Position numbers and translations under genes: made by a program. From positions 186,001 through 250,000 of the forward strand of contig JARFXM010000007.1 of the NCBI GenBank assembly GCA_029532625.1: a stretch of 64,000 bases of DNA, in the 5' to 3' direction. Below, piece by piece: positions 52,621 through 62,893 of the stretch (position 1 is its first letter; each line of letters starts with the position of its first letter). This DNA is from Lomentospora prolificans (taxonomy: Eukaryota; Ascomycota; Sordariomycetes; Microascales; Microascaceae). The notes below the pieces were generated by a model. It searched no databases. It had not been told where the DNA came from and was given only the letters and a program-made list of their open reading frames with translations.

Positions 52621-55600
52621 AAAAAAAAGAATTTTTTTAAATATATATAGAAGAATTCTAGGTTTACTTAAAACTAGTTAACTATCTAGATTTATTAGTA
52701 AGATAATCCTTACTATAAAATATAAAGTTTACTACTAGTTATTACTTATTATAAATTAATTATAGATATATTTAAAAAGAAGAACCTAAATACTTCCTCT
52801 AATACTTCTAAATTAGATAGAAATTCTATATTATATTTATATTTATATATTCTATATTAAAAGATAAGAAAATATTATAAATATTAAAAATTAGAAATTT
52901 ACTTTTATAAATTTTATAAGAATTTACTAATATATTCTTATTTAAAACTATAAAGAAACTATTAATATTCCCTAAAGTTAAGTATTTTATTAATTTTAAA
53001 TCTAGAATTAAACTTTTATAAAGATTTATATACCCTTTAATATAAAAATAAGAAATAGGTTTAGGAAATATATCTAAAAAAAACTTTAAAATTAAAACAA
53101 ATTTAAATATTTTAAAGTCTAATTAGAGCTTTTATTCTTTTTATATTAAAATCTAATAAATCTCTATAATCTTATATAAATTACTAAGTATTAAATAAAA
53201 CTATTATTAAGAACTAATACCCTTCCTTACTAATTTCTAAACTTTTTATAAAGCTTTTATAAATAAAATACTTTTTTAAATTAAATCTTAAAAAATACTT
53301 ACTATTAAATTTATACTTAATAAGAAAACTAATAGAAAACTACTTTCTAAATAAAATATATAGATTCTAAATATATAATTATACTATTTAATTATTTAAT
53401 ACTCTTACTATTTTCTAAGTATATATTTATTAAGTTTATACTAAATTATTTAATTATTATTATCTAGTCTTTCTAAATAATATTTTTATCTTCTCTAATA
53501 CTACTAAAGAATATAAAGAATAGTTTAAATTAATCTTAGAATAATTATAAATTATAAAATTATATATTAATTAGAAAAAGTATAATTTCTTTTAATTTAA
53601 GATTAACTTTCTTAACTATATTATTAAAAAGTATAAAGTTAAAATAGATTTAAAATAAGTATAAGTAGTATAAGAATAGCTTAAACTATATTTATACTAA
53701 AATATCTAAATATTCTTAAGATTTTTTAACTTCTATTAGAAATTTATCTCTAGTTAGTATTTATATACTTTATTACTTTTTATTAAAAAATAGTAGAAAT
53801 AAGATTAAGAAAGAAGAATTTTTTTAACTAGTAGAAATTATAAATACTTTTATAAAACTTAAATAAGTATTTATAAAAGCTTTTATCTTAATTTATTAAA
53901 ATAACTAGAAGAAAATTAACGTTAAAATAAATACCTTAACTTATATAATCTCTAATATTTTATTCTAAAAAATAGAAAGATAATATCTTATAGTATTTTA
54001 GTCTAAGAAGCTTATAAAGATAAAAGGGAAATAGATTATAAATTAATAAGAACTTTTTACTATTATGAAAACCTTAAAATATTACTATTTTAGTTAAAGA
54101 AACTCTTTCTAAGTCTTTACTAATTATTAAACTTTAAAAGAAGTAGTAAATACTTTTATTAAGGAATTAAAAATAAAGATTATAAGATAGATCTTTAATC
54201 TATTAATACTTATTTTTTCTATTAACTCTTAACTAGGGAAAATAAACTTTGTAAACCCTTTATCTAAGTATTTAAACTATATAAAAAAGAATCTTAATTA
54301 TTAAAATATTATTAAAAAGCTAATTATAAAATTATAAATTCTTATAATTTAAAAACTTATTATTTATTTAAACTTAATTCTTTATTTAAAGGTAAAAGAT
54401 AAGGATTATAAATTCTAGAAGAGAGAATTCCTAAAAGCTAGAGAAATACTTTAAATATAGGAAAATAAAGTTATAATATAAACTATAATCTAAAGAATAA
54501 ATAAAAACTATTCTAAAAGAATATTTATTATAGATAAAGTTTAAAAGTAAAATAAAAGAATCTTACTAATAAAATAATTAATTAGTATTTATAAAATCTT
54601 AAGTTTACTGTTTTAGAAGAATTAATAAAAAGCTAAACTATTTTATAGTAAAAGATTAGAGAAATTATAAAGTTAAAGAAAACTCTAAAATTAAACTAAA
54701 CTAATAAATTTACTAGTAAATTATAAGTATTATAAAAGATAGATTTATATATTAGAAGATTAAGTAATATATCTTAAGAGTACTTAAAGAGAAAACTTTA
54801 TATTATAAGAAATAAGAATTATTATTTTATAAAAGAAAAATTATAATATTTAACTAAAGAGCTTTTAACTAAAGCTTATTAAGAAATACTATAATAACCT
54901 AGAAGTGAATTATTTAAAGAAAATCTATATAATAAAGTTACTAAAATATAAATTCTACTAGGAGAATCTAGAAATAAATATTTATAATTATATTAGAGCT
55001 TATATATAATATTTAAAGTATATAAAAATCTTAATATAAACTTTATAAGAAATTAATCCTTTTACTTTTACTTAAATATCTTATTTAAGAAATTAATTCT
55101 AAATTTATTATAAAACTTTTAAAAAGTTAAATTTAAAATATAAATAAATATTATCTTAGTAATAATATATTATTTTATTAAAATTATAAAATGTATTTTT
55201 TTAAAAAAAAATTTTAAACAACTTAATTTTATCTAAATTTTCTATAAAAAGATTAAATATTACTTTAGTATATTTACTAGTATTATAAGTAACTAAAGAA
55301 TATTATTTACTAATTAATTCTAAATAAAACCTTATATAGCTAAGGAGATCTAATACTAATTATCTATTATATAATATTCTTAAATAGATAAATAAATAAA
55401 AAGAATAAATTAAAGATTAGTAATTTATTTTTAAAAAGTATATATTAATAAAATTAATAAAGTTAAGTTTTAAAATAAATAGAATTCACTTATAATAACT
55501 CTTTAAATTAAATTATTAAGATTTCTATCTTTAAAACTTTATATAAATATTACTTTTAATTTATAGATTTAATAATTTATCTTAACTAACTTTAAAATAG

Positions 55601-56200
55601 AAATAATAAAAAATAATTAGATTATTTTTATAAAATTTCAAGATAAATAGTAGAATATTAAATAATTATAATTAAAGTATATAAAAGATATTATAATAAA
55701 TATAAAATAAATATTAATTTTATAATATGATAATTAATTATATTATTTACTTAAAATTTTCCTTTTAAAATAATTTTAAAAATATTAATAATAACTTATA
55801 TATATATTAAGATTCTTAAATATATAAAATAGAATACTTATTAAGTTAGTTTTTTTACTAAGTATTAGTAATTATACTTTATATTTCTAATAAGTTTTCT
55901 AAAACTTTAGAAAAATTAAGGAAGTAAAAATATCTCTTAAATACTTATAGATTTAGAAGAGGAATTAGAAGAATAGGAAATTAAAGTAACTATTAAAAAA
56001 ATAAAAAGAAATAAAACTAAATTTTATCTAATTAAGTAAATAGGACTTCTAGTTAAATAGAATAATTAAGAACTATTAAAGAACTTAGATAATATATACT
56101 AAACTATTATAATATACTATTAAAAAATAAAAAAAGGAGAATAAAATTAAAAAGTTTTTTTAAGAGGATAGAATTAGAATACTAGGAGCTTCTATAAAAG
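52621..56200 (+). mobile_element. Element G, second tandem copy: gypsy pol with chromodomain (broken)
   Basis: The reverse transcriptase box at 53,470-53,496 reads F-L-N-N-I-F-I-F-S, from FLDDIFIFS. The following F-F-N-F-Y block is near 53,715. RNase H is at about 53,925-54,070. Integrase is at about 55,030-55,520, including the I-I-L-V-I-I motif and E-F-T-Y-N-N-S-L. The chromodomain at about 55,955-56,090 reads E-E-L-E-E-stop-E-I-K-V, then K-F-Y-L-I-K. This G unit is the most complete. A 3' LTR was not recognised after it. Confidence 0.74.
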
Positions 56201-58250
56201 TATTAACTAATAAATTATTTATAATACTCTTTGATTTTACTTTTGATAAAAATCTAAGAAAACTTATTAAAAGTTTAATTAACTAATAAAATATTCTAAA
56301 ATAAAAATAAGAAGGTTAGCTTTAACTATAAGGGTAGCTTAAAGAAGAGCATAAATTACTTTTTAAGTATTTTAATTATTAGTATATTTATAAGTTTATA
56401 TAATTTATAAAAAGCTTTTATAAAAGAATTCCTACTTATTTACTTTATTAAAATTTTAGTAAAATAATACTTAAAATAAAAAATAAAAAAAGTATTATAA
56501 GTATATAAAAATAAGATTAAATAATTTTAGATTTTTAAAACTTTTTAGAATTTATAATCTATATTTCTAATAAAAAATACTTTTTATTATTTAGAATATA
56601 TAAATTTAATTAATTTAAATAAATTAAATTAACTTTATTTAACTTAATAAACTAATATCTTAAAATAAACTAAATATAATAAATAGTTATAATATTATTA
56701 ATTATAAGAACTTAAAGGAAATATTAATTTTAAAATAATTATAAAAAAATTAGTAAAACTTATAGTTTAAAAAGGAATAATAGTTATAATTAAGAGATAT
56801 AAGGAATATTACTTTTTATATATAAGAACTTTATTAAGCTTACTCTTATTAATATATATAAAAATAACTTTAAAGATATTATAAGAAAAGTATAATAAAT
56901 ATTAAAATTTAGATAATATATTAACTATAATATTACTAGTAACCTTTTCTAAAACTAGAGTATAAATAATCTTTATAAAATAATAAATATAATATTAGAA
57001 TAAGTTTAAGAAGGTAAGAGGAATCTATTATAGTAAATTAACTATAATTCTTATAGAATAAAAATTAAGTATATTATAGAATAATATAAGCTAAAAGTTA
57101 AATAAAAGCTATATAAAGACTTTCTAAAACTATTAATATAGAGTAAGAATAAGTATAAATAGATTAATAGAATTTATCTAAAATAAGGCTTTAAGTTAAA
57201 CCTAATAAATTAACTTTATTTAGAATTAAACTTAATATTAACTAAGCTCTTATTATAAGTAAGAGTTTAATAAGCTATATTATTTAATAGATAAGTTATT
57301 ATAATATTCTATTTAAGGATATATTTTAAATATTTTTAAATAAAAATATAAAATATTATAAAATTAATAATCTAGGAGGAAAGAAAGAAAAGAGAGAATT
57401 TAAGAATAGAAGTTAGAAGATATAGTAAACCTCTTAGGACCTCTTTTTTAAAAGTAAAACTCTTTTATAAAAAAGAAGAAACCCTAAATAGTATAATAAA
57501 TATTATTAATAATAACTATATTTACTATAAGATTATAAAAGGGGGGAATATAACTAAAAAAATCTAAAATTATAAAGAGTTAATTAATCTTTAAATATTT
57601 AGAAAATAAAAAGTAAAGTTTTAAAAGTAAAAATTAATAAAAAATAAACTTATAATTTCTTAATAAAAAATAAGAAATATTATAAACTTCACTTAATACT
57701 AACTTTAAATAAAAGATTTAAGAATTTATTATTTTATTATTTATCCTTTTTCCTATTAGGTTTTTTGATAAAGAAGAATGTTATATAAAGAATTATAAAT
57801 TAAAAACTAATTATAAATTCTTAAAAACTTATTATAAAGAGATTCTTTTACTGAAAAATTAGATATAGTCTAACTAGTACTAAAAACTAACTCTTACTAA
57901 TTTTTAAATACTCTAGGATTATTATAAAAGTTAAGAGAGTTTTACTAAGAATATTCTAAAAAAAAATAAAGGATTAATAAGTTTTAAGATATTAATCTTT
58001 ATTTTACTTAGAATTTAATATTATAAACTTTAAGTTAGAGACTATTCTAAAATAGTCTAAAGACTATCTAGAATAAAGTCTAGAGCTAGTTTATATCCTA
58101 TTTAAGTAGATAATGGAATAGAAATATAAAAAAAGGTAGTTAAAGAGCTTTTAAAGGAAAGAGGGCTCTTTAAGCTAAAGTCTCTAGATTATAATTCTAT
58201 AAACTTATAATAAATATTTCCTAATCTAACTCTATAATCCCTAGGAATAT
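56201..58250 (+). mobile_element. Family E copy, plus strand, with polypurine tract and LTR-like end
   Basis: The stretch at 56,700-57,420 is the reverse complement of 28,436-29,100. A purine tract AAAAGGGGGGA at 57,537-57,547 is followed by a putative LTR start TATAACTAAA. The LTR-like sequence to about 57,900 matches the reverse complement of 15,400-15,760. I recognise no protein domain. Confidence 0.58.
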
Positions 58251-58258
58251 CTTGCTTA

Positions 58259-58432
58259 AGTGTGACTATATTATATTCCCTTATATTTTACTATTATAAG
58301 TAAATATCTATCTATATACTTATAGACTATATAGAGGTAAACTTATATAAAACTATAAATATAATAAACTCTATAAATAGTATTATAGAACCCTTTAATA
58401 ACTTACTTACTAGTAGCTTAGTAATTAGGGTG
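58259..58432 (+). repeat. F-family LTR end fragment at the edge of the AT-rich block
   Basis: Bases 58,295-58,432 match 39,046-39,190, including TATATAGAGGT-AACTTATATAAA and AATAGTATTATAGAACC. It is the last recognisable repeat before the gene region. Confidence 0.62.
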
Positions 58433-58972
58433 TTAAGTACCCCCTCTAGGGGGGGGGTGTGTGGCATGATTATACCCTAGCAAATAAGTAGCCTCTTTCA
58501 GGCCTAGATAGCTAACCTTTAGGCCTCCAATAGCTCCTAGTATACTATTTTTAGTAGTACTATTAGTAGTATGAAAAGTGGTGTGGATTATGAGATATAG
58601 GAAGAAAAAGAAAGTAGGGTTGTTTTGGAGATGGGTTCTTTGATGTGTTGAAGTGGGGCCAACGTGTATGGTGACTTTTCTACCCCACTGGCTATGAGGT
58701 GACTCTGGCAGGCACTGAAGACCTAGTTTGGATTCTTTTAAGGCATGTGCCTGTCTCATATTTGGCCCTTCAAATTCTCACCCTTGCCCTCCGATATTAG
58801 CCAAAGGCAAAAGACACAAACTGGTTCTCGCGAATATTCTCCAATTGCAAGTGTTACAATAAAAAAAAGGTAAACCAGATAGATCAAGTATAAATACACT
58901 ATCAGTCCATAAGCAACCAGCGTCATATCAAACAGGCGCCCGAATCCTCCTGTCAAATATATAATCCAGTAC
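58433..58972. other. Transition from repeat block to gene region; 3' flank of cpcA
   Basis: To about 58,570 the sequence is rich in CTAG, TAGG and TAGTA, like mutated repeat. From 58,600 composition is normal. The right part is probably the cpcA 3' untranslated region. Minus-strand open frames at 58,433-58,759 and 58,756-59,016 show no family resemblance and the second overlaps the end of cpcA, so they are not called. Confidence 0.6.
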
Positions 58973-60287
58973 TCAAGAACCGCCCCGGTCTTGAGCGATG
59001 CTCTTCCAGTAATCACGCTCCTGCTCTAACTTCATAATGCGCTCCTCAAGTTCCTCAAGGCGCTGAGCCTTCCGCTCACGGGACTTGCGTGCAGCAAGCG
59101 TGTTCCTCGCCCGCTTCATCGCTACCACATCACTTGGGTCTTCCACAATGATTGGTGGCAATGGTTTCTCACGTCTTCGCGCATTCACACCCGCGACAGA
59201 TGAATGCCGTCCAGGAGACGTTGTAGCACTCTTCTTCTTTTTCGACACGGCGACGTCTGGACAGTCCGATGGACTTGCGGATGACGTGACTAGCTGATCT
59301 GCTGGCAGCGCCGACTCTAACGATGAAGATTCGGGAGGGAAGAGCGGAAACCATGGATCGTTCGACCCATTGTCGAAATCGCAACTACCCAAGCTTGGCG
59401 ACATGTTGAACGCATCATTAAAATCGGGCGATCCATCATACATTGATGGCGAGGTCAGGGCCGTGAGCGCTGTCGAATTTGGAGCAGACATGTATGGTTC
59501 GTGAACAAGAAGATCTTGCGGCGAGATGGTGCCCACATTCGTAACGGAGCTAGAAGCACTGCCAGCCACATCATACCCAGCTGGCATACCAGGCGATGAA
59601 AACGCGGTTGATGGCATATTGGCGCCTGCCTCAAAAGTCGCAAAATCCTCCAAATCAAGATCTGTAGAGAATTAGAACCTCATCATGGGACTTCGACTGT
59701 AGGCAGCTAGCGAGGGACAAGGATAGTATGTGCTTACCGCGAATATCCATATTTGCGGGAGACTGAGGTAGACTCGCTGGTCGATGGGGCGGAAACAGCG
59801 GCACCGGAGGCCTTGACCTTAAGCCAATGGTGGAATTTGAACTTTGCGAAGTGCGACGGCGGCTCGAATGCCTGCGTTCAGAGGCTGCGGTATTAAGACT
59901 CCTTTGGTGGACGGATATACCGTACTTTTGACCCTGAGAAAAATTGGGAATACTCGGGTTTGAAGTATTAAGTCGACCTCGAGGCCTTGGTTGATCGTAC
60001 AAGACGAAGTCCTGCTGCGGTGTTTGTGAAAATGCGAGTGGCACGCGTGGGACCGGCAGGTTGGAAGAACTTGGGGAACGCCATGTTGGGCGAGGATTCG
60101 TGGTAAAGATGGGAATGTCTTGGGAGGAAATGGTGGCGGTAGTGAAGTTCAGAGCGTGAAGACTCTTAGTTTGAGGACAGTTCAACCGAAAGGGTGAGCT
60201 GTGTAGACTGGTTGGCAAAATTTGAATTTACCAATGTGCAACGAATTGCGAGCAGGAAGCGACGCGAGGGTTATGTAGTTACTGCAT
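58973..60287 (-). CDS. cpcA: CpcA/CPC1 (GCN4-type) bZIP transcription factor, cross-pathway control
   Basis: This is the fungal GCN4 orthologue, which activates amino-acid biosynthesis genes on starvation by binding TGACTCA in the nucleus. My model joins complement 60,287-60,283, 60,207-59,738 and 59,661-58,973, giving 387 residues. The 76-bp intron (59,737-59,662, GTAAGC...TACAG) is well supported because it joins two frames into N-M-D-I-R-D-L-D-L-E-D-F. The first intron (60,282-60,208, 75 bp) is inferred; it restores the frame after ATG CA. Seen: QQDFVLY and RPPVPLF near the N-terminus, SPQDLLV at 205-211, an acidic-aromatic WFPLF at 262-266 as in activation domains, and a basic region at 341-359 (KRARNTLAARKSRERKAQR). 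The short zipper is L363, L370, W377. If only the ATG at 59,750 were used, the protein would be 233 residues. Identity is firm; the start is less so. Confidence 0.9.
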
Positions 60288-60413
60288 GATTTCGATGTTT
60301 AACAAGCTGGGGATGAAGGTGGATTAAAGTGGAAGGGATAAGTTTGAAGGAAAAACTTTTCTTGGACTGTGGTGCGAGCGGTAGCCGTTTTGTAGGCCCT
60401 CAGGCAACAAAAG

Positions 60414-60443
60414 TCAGTCGTCGACTTTGGTTCGGTCTTTCAT
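60414..60443 (-). promoter_or_regulatory. Upstream reading frame 2 in the cpcA leader (9 codons plus stop)
   Basis: ATG AAA GAC CGA ACC ... TGA, encoding MKDRTKVDD. It begins four bases after the end of the first upstream frame and ends 126 bases before the inferred cpcA ATG. Its place fits the second, inhibitory uORF of GCN4-type leaders. Confidence 0.62.
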
Positions 60444-60447
60444 TGTA

Positions 60448-60489
60448 TTAGTATCCAGTACCACTAGCTGGCACTAAATTGATGAACAT
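60448..60489 (-). promoter_or_regulatory. Upstream reading frame 1 in the cpcA leader (13 codons plus stop)
   Basis: ATG TTC ATC ... TAC TAA, encoding MFINLVPASGTGY. It is the first ATG after the TGACTCA site, if transcription starts between 60,570 and 60,489. Confidence 0.6.
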
Positions 60490-60569
60490 CTCCCTATTAA
60501 TCTTGCTGCTCCTCAACAAGAATCTTTTCCCTATAAGTCTTGAATACCTGTGGCTTAGCAATTTCGGTA

Positions 60570-60576
60570 TGACTCA
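60570..60576. promoter_or_regulatory. CpcA/GCN4 recognition element TGACTCA upstream of cpcA
   Basis: A perfect palindromic TGACTCA site lies 81 bases upstream of the first uORF. CpcA-type factors bind this element, so autoregulation is likely. Occurrence by chance cannot be excluded from one site. Confidence 0.6.
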
Positions 60577-61006
60577 CACTTCCAGAATGAGTTAGACAAG
60601 TCACCTGATATCACCAATCATCTGCTTGAGTCCCCTCACTCAGCCCCACGGATAATCCACATCAATACGTACTTGAGCGCCAGTTTTGCACGGGTCCTGT
60701 TTGTTAGCCTCTTGGTCGCTTGGTTGGCTTCGTAATTGACTGGAAGGGCGCGCTTCCAACTACCATCTTTCTGAGAAATCCGAGTGCACGTCGCTCGGAG
60801 ATAAATACACCAGGGGTGGGGTGTGTGCCTGGGTATTTTCATGGAAATTTTAGAGAGCACTTTATTAGACCTACTGGAAATTCTAATCCTCCGATCCCTG
60901 CCCGCTGGGGCGCTATCTTACAAGAGAGTGTAATAGCGGAACAAGTACATAGTCACTGACTTTGTTGTTGTCGAAGAAAGGGCTCAAGGTGATGCATGTT
61001 GCGTAA
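60577..61006. other. Spacer between the PEX20-like gene and cpcA
   Basis: It should contain the PEX20-like 3' untranslated region and the cpcA promoter. A CCAAT motif is at about 60,611. A minus-strand open frame at 60,636-60,860 and a plus-strand one at 60,720-60,959 show no family features. Confidence 0.55.
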
Positions 61007-61985
61007 CTAGCCATTCTGAAGCCCGGTCTCCCGGACGTTGTTCTCCACAATATCCTTCTTTCCATCACGAAAGTCCCGCATGAGCGCAAGAAATGCAGAC
61101 TCCTTCCACTTCTCCCCATCTTCGTGACCCACAGTATCTAGGATCTTCTTTGCTACATCCGATACGGTTGATGAGTTGTGGATGTGGGGTGGTTCCGTTG
61201 TATGCGATGTTAAGTCATTAGTATCGTCCTCTGTCACTAAGATACCAGTACCGGAATGCCTTGTCCTGTCTGCCTGATGAGAATGCTCCGCAGTGTCGGC
61301 TTGTACCGAATATCCTTCTAATTCGCGCGATAGCTGTAGCAAGACATCGTCCACGTCCTCGAAAGCTTTTTGCTCGGGCATGTGTATCTTCATCCAGTTA
61401 TCGATTTCCTGGGGAGCTTTAGGCTCCTGTAACGGGTATCCCATTCTCGGGGCCCCAAAAGAGATATGACGGCCAGCGGCAACATTATAGCCAGCGGTGC
61501 TCGTACTCTGCTGTGTTAGGTAGGGGTTCGTACTGATACCGGTCTGCGAAGCATCGATACTAGCCGGGAACTGCCCCAGAGGGCTGCTTGCCGCCAGTAC
61601 CGTGAATTCTTCTGTCCAGTTGTGGTGGGTTTGTAGTGGCGGAGACCCTATGGTGGCATGGTTCGGCAGAGGAGCAGGTATACGGGCCTGTTGTAGGCTG
61701 CTCGGATGCCGCGCCGCTATCGTTCCAGTATGGGCGACTTGTAGTGAATGCTCCTTGTCGACAAAATTTGCATACGCCGCCTGCCCTTGGTCAGGGTTGT
61801 GACCTGGTCGAAACGCCTGTAGGTTGGGTTAGAGTTGGCTGTGATAGAGCCTCGATAAGGGAGGATTCTCTCCGTACTATATGAGCGGGCGCCGACCTTG
61901 TAATGCGATCTCTTTGCGTCGCATGGTCTTGCTGTTTGAGCAGACCCTTTAACGGTGTAGAGCCAGAACATGAATTATCTGCCAT
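61007..61985 (-). CDS. pex20: PEX20-like peroxin, co-receptor for PTS2 protein import
   Basis: PEX20 works with PEX7 to bring PTS2 proteins such as thiolase to the peroxisome and cycles between cytosol and membrane. The model joins complement 61,985-61,878 and 61,816-61,007, giving 305 residues. The 61-bp intron (GTACGG...CTAAC...CTACAG) joins codons in frame as AHI then AFRPGH. Seen: start MADNSCSGSTPL with Cys6, the conserved N-terminal cysteine that is mono-ubiquitinated in PEX20/PEX5 receptors; a QRDRI block at 24-28; a WTEEF motif at 103-107 of the WxxxF/Y type used for docking; and a C-terminal block FLALMRDFRDG at 278-288 in the region that binds PEX7. It lies upstream of cpcA on the same strand and diverges from SEC13. 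Length is on the short side for filamentous fungi. No targeting signal or membrane segment is seen. Confidence 0.83.
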
Positions 61986-62893
61986 TTTAAGTCAAATATC
62001 AAGATGATTGGGGAACCAAATGGGATCTAGGCCTGCTTCACTGAGGTGGCGAGAGATCGGTTTTATGGCAGGCTAGCCCTGGGAAGAGCCTCGGCTGGAA
62101 CGAAGCTCGGCCGAGAAAGGACATAAGGATTCGGAGACGCCCAAGTGCTCCCTGAGCAGCGCCATTCTGGAGAGATTACTTCTGGGATTTTAGTATTGTC
62201 TTTCCGATTCGAGCCTTGTCATATGACACGGGGCGTTGCATTTTGAAAGTTAAATTATGTTGGCAGTACCAAGGTAGTAGCCCTACAGAACCTTCAGTCT
62301 TGTTCAAGTCGCATGTGAGGACCTGCACGTCATTGATTGACGGTTTGGTCTCGGCGATATTCCAACCCCAAGTCCGTCCCTTTAGTTCCCGATCTTGTCT
62401 ACTAGGCGAACTAGGCCGATATTTCAGTGGCTCTGCACAAAACCGGTATCGCCTAACTTCTGTGTATATTGGATTTGGGATAGGGCATGAAGCGGGAAGA
62501 AAACAGCTGCACTATAATGGTCCATCAATGTTTGTTTTCCAGTATTATGCCCACGCAACGACCGCAAACATGACAGTGACATCGGCCCACGATATGGCCT
62601 GGTGCATCAGGGGATGCCAGCCATTTGCAGATGTTGGCGGCTGTAATGGTTCAACAGGTCAATCCCCGTGCCCCATTCCGTCAAGTCGAGGAGCGCTCCT
62701 TGCGCATACCATCACAGCTTCCACATCAGCACGAATTTGGCCATCGTCGAGCCTCATGTTACCACCAACTGTAGAATCGATACGCGGCCACTCTGCATAA
62801 GAAGGCACTTTTATAGTTTCTCCTGAATCCAGGATCTCAGCTGCCTGGCCCACTCTCCACGCCTCTACGACTCGTTCCGTCCTGATACCGAGC
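61986..62893. other. Divergent promoter region between pex20 and sec13
   Basis: The 908-bp spacer must hold both promoters. A plus-strand frame is open from 62,216 to 62,800 but starts with TTG, has no clear ATG near its start and shows no family resemblance. A minus-strand frame at 62,659-62,895 overlaps it and the SEC13 start codon. I do not call either as a gene. The base composition is like that of the neighbouring genes. Confidence 0.55.

Larger units (their letters stand above)
1..58430. other. AT-rich, RIP-mutated nest of Ty3/gypsy retrotransposons
   Basis: This whole stretch is composed almost entirely of A and T, with C and G left mainly in CC, CT, GG and AG contexts. CpG, CpA and TpG are nearly absent in the younger elements, so ATG codons are rare and stops are TAA or TAG. 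Pairs of LTRs differ by C-to-T and G-to-A changes, which is the RIP signature of Pezizomycotina. Reading through the stops shows gypsy reverse transcriptase, RNase H, integrase and chromodomain remains in several places. No intact host gene was seen. Such blocks are usually H3K9-methylated heterochromatin, for example pericentromeric or subtelomeric; that is an inference here. Confidence 0.93.

Noticed and set aside
1..58430. Mitochondrial DNA as source of the AT-rich block
   Set aside because: LTRs, target duplications, chromovirus pol and C-to-T/G-to-A pattern show nuclear repeats; no mitochondrial genes or tRNAs were seen.
58433..59016. Two minus-strand open frames downstream of cpcA
   Set aside because: No family resemblance; one includes the repeat border and the other overlaps the cpcA stop in another frame.
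60636..60860. 74-codon minus-strand open frame between pex20 and cpcA
   Set aside because: No domain; in the expected cpcA promoter and leader area.
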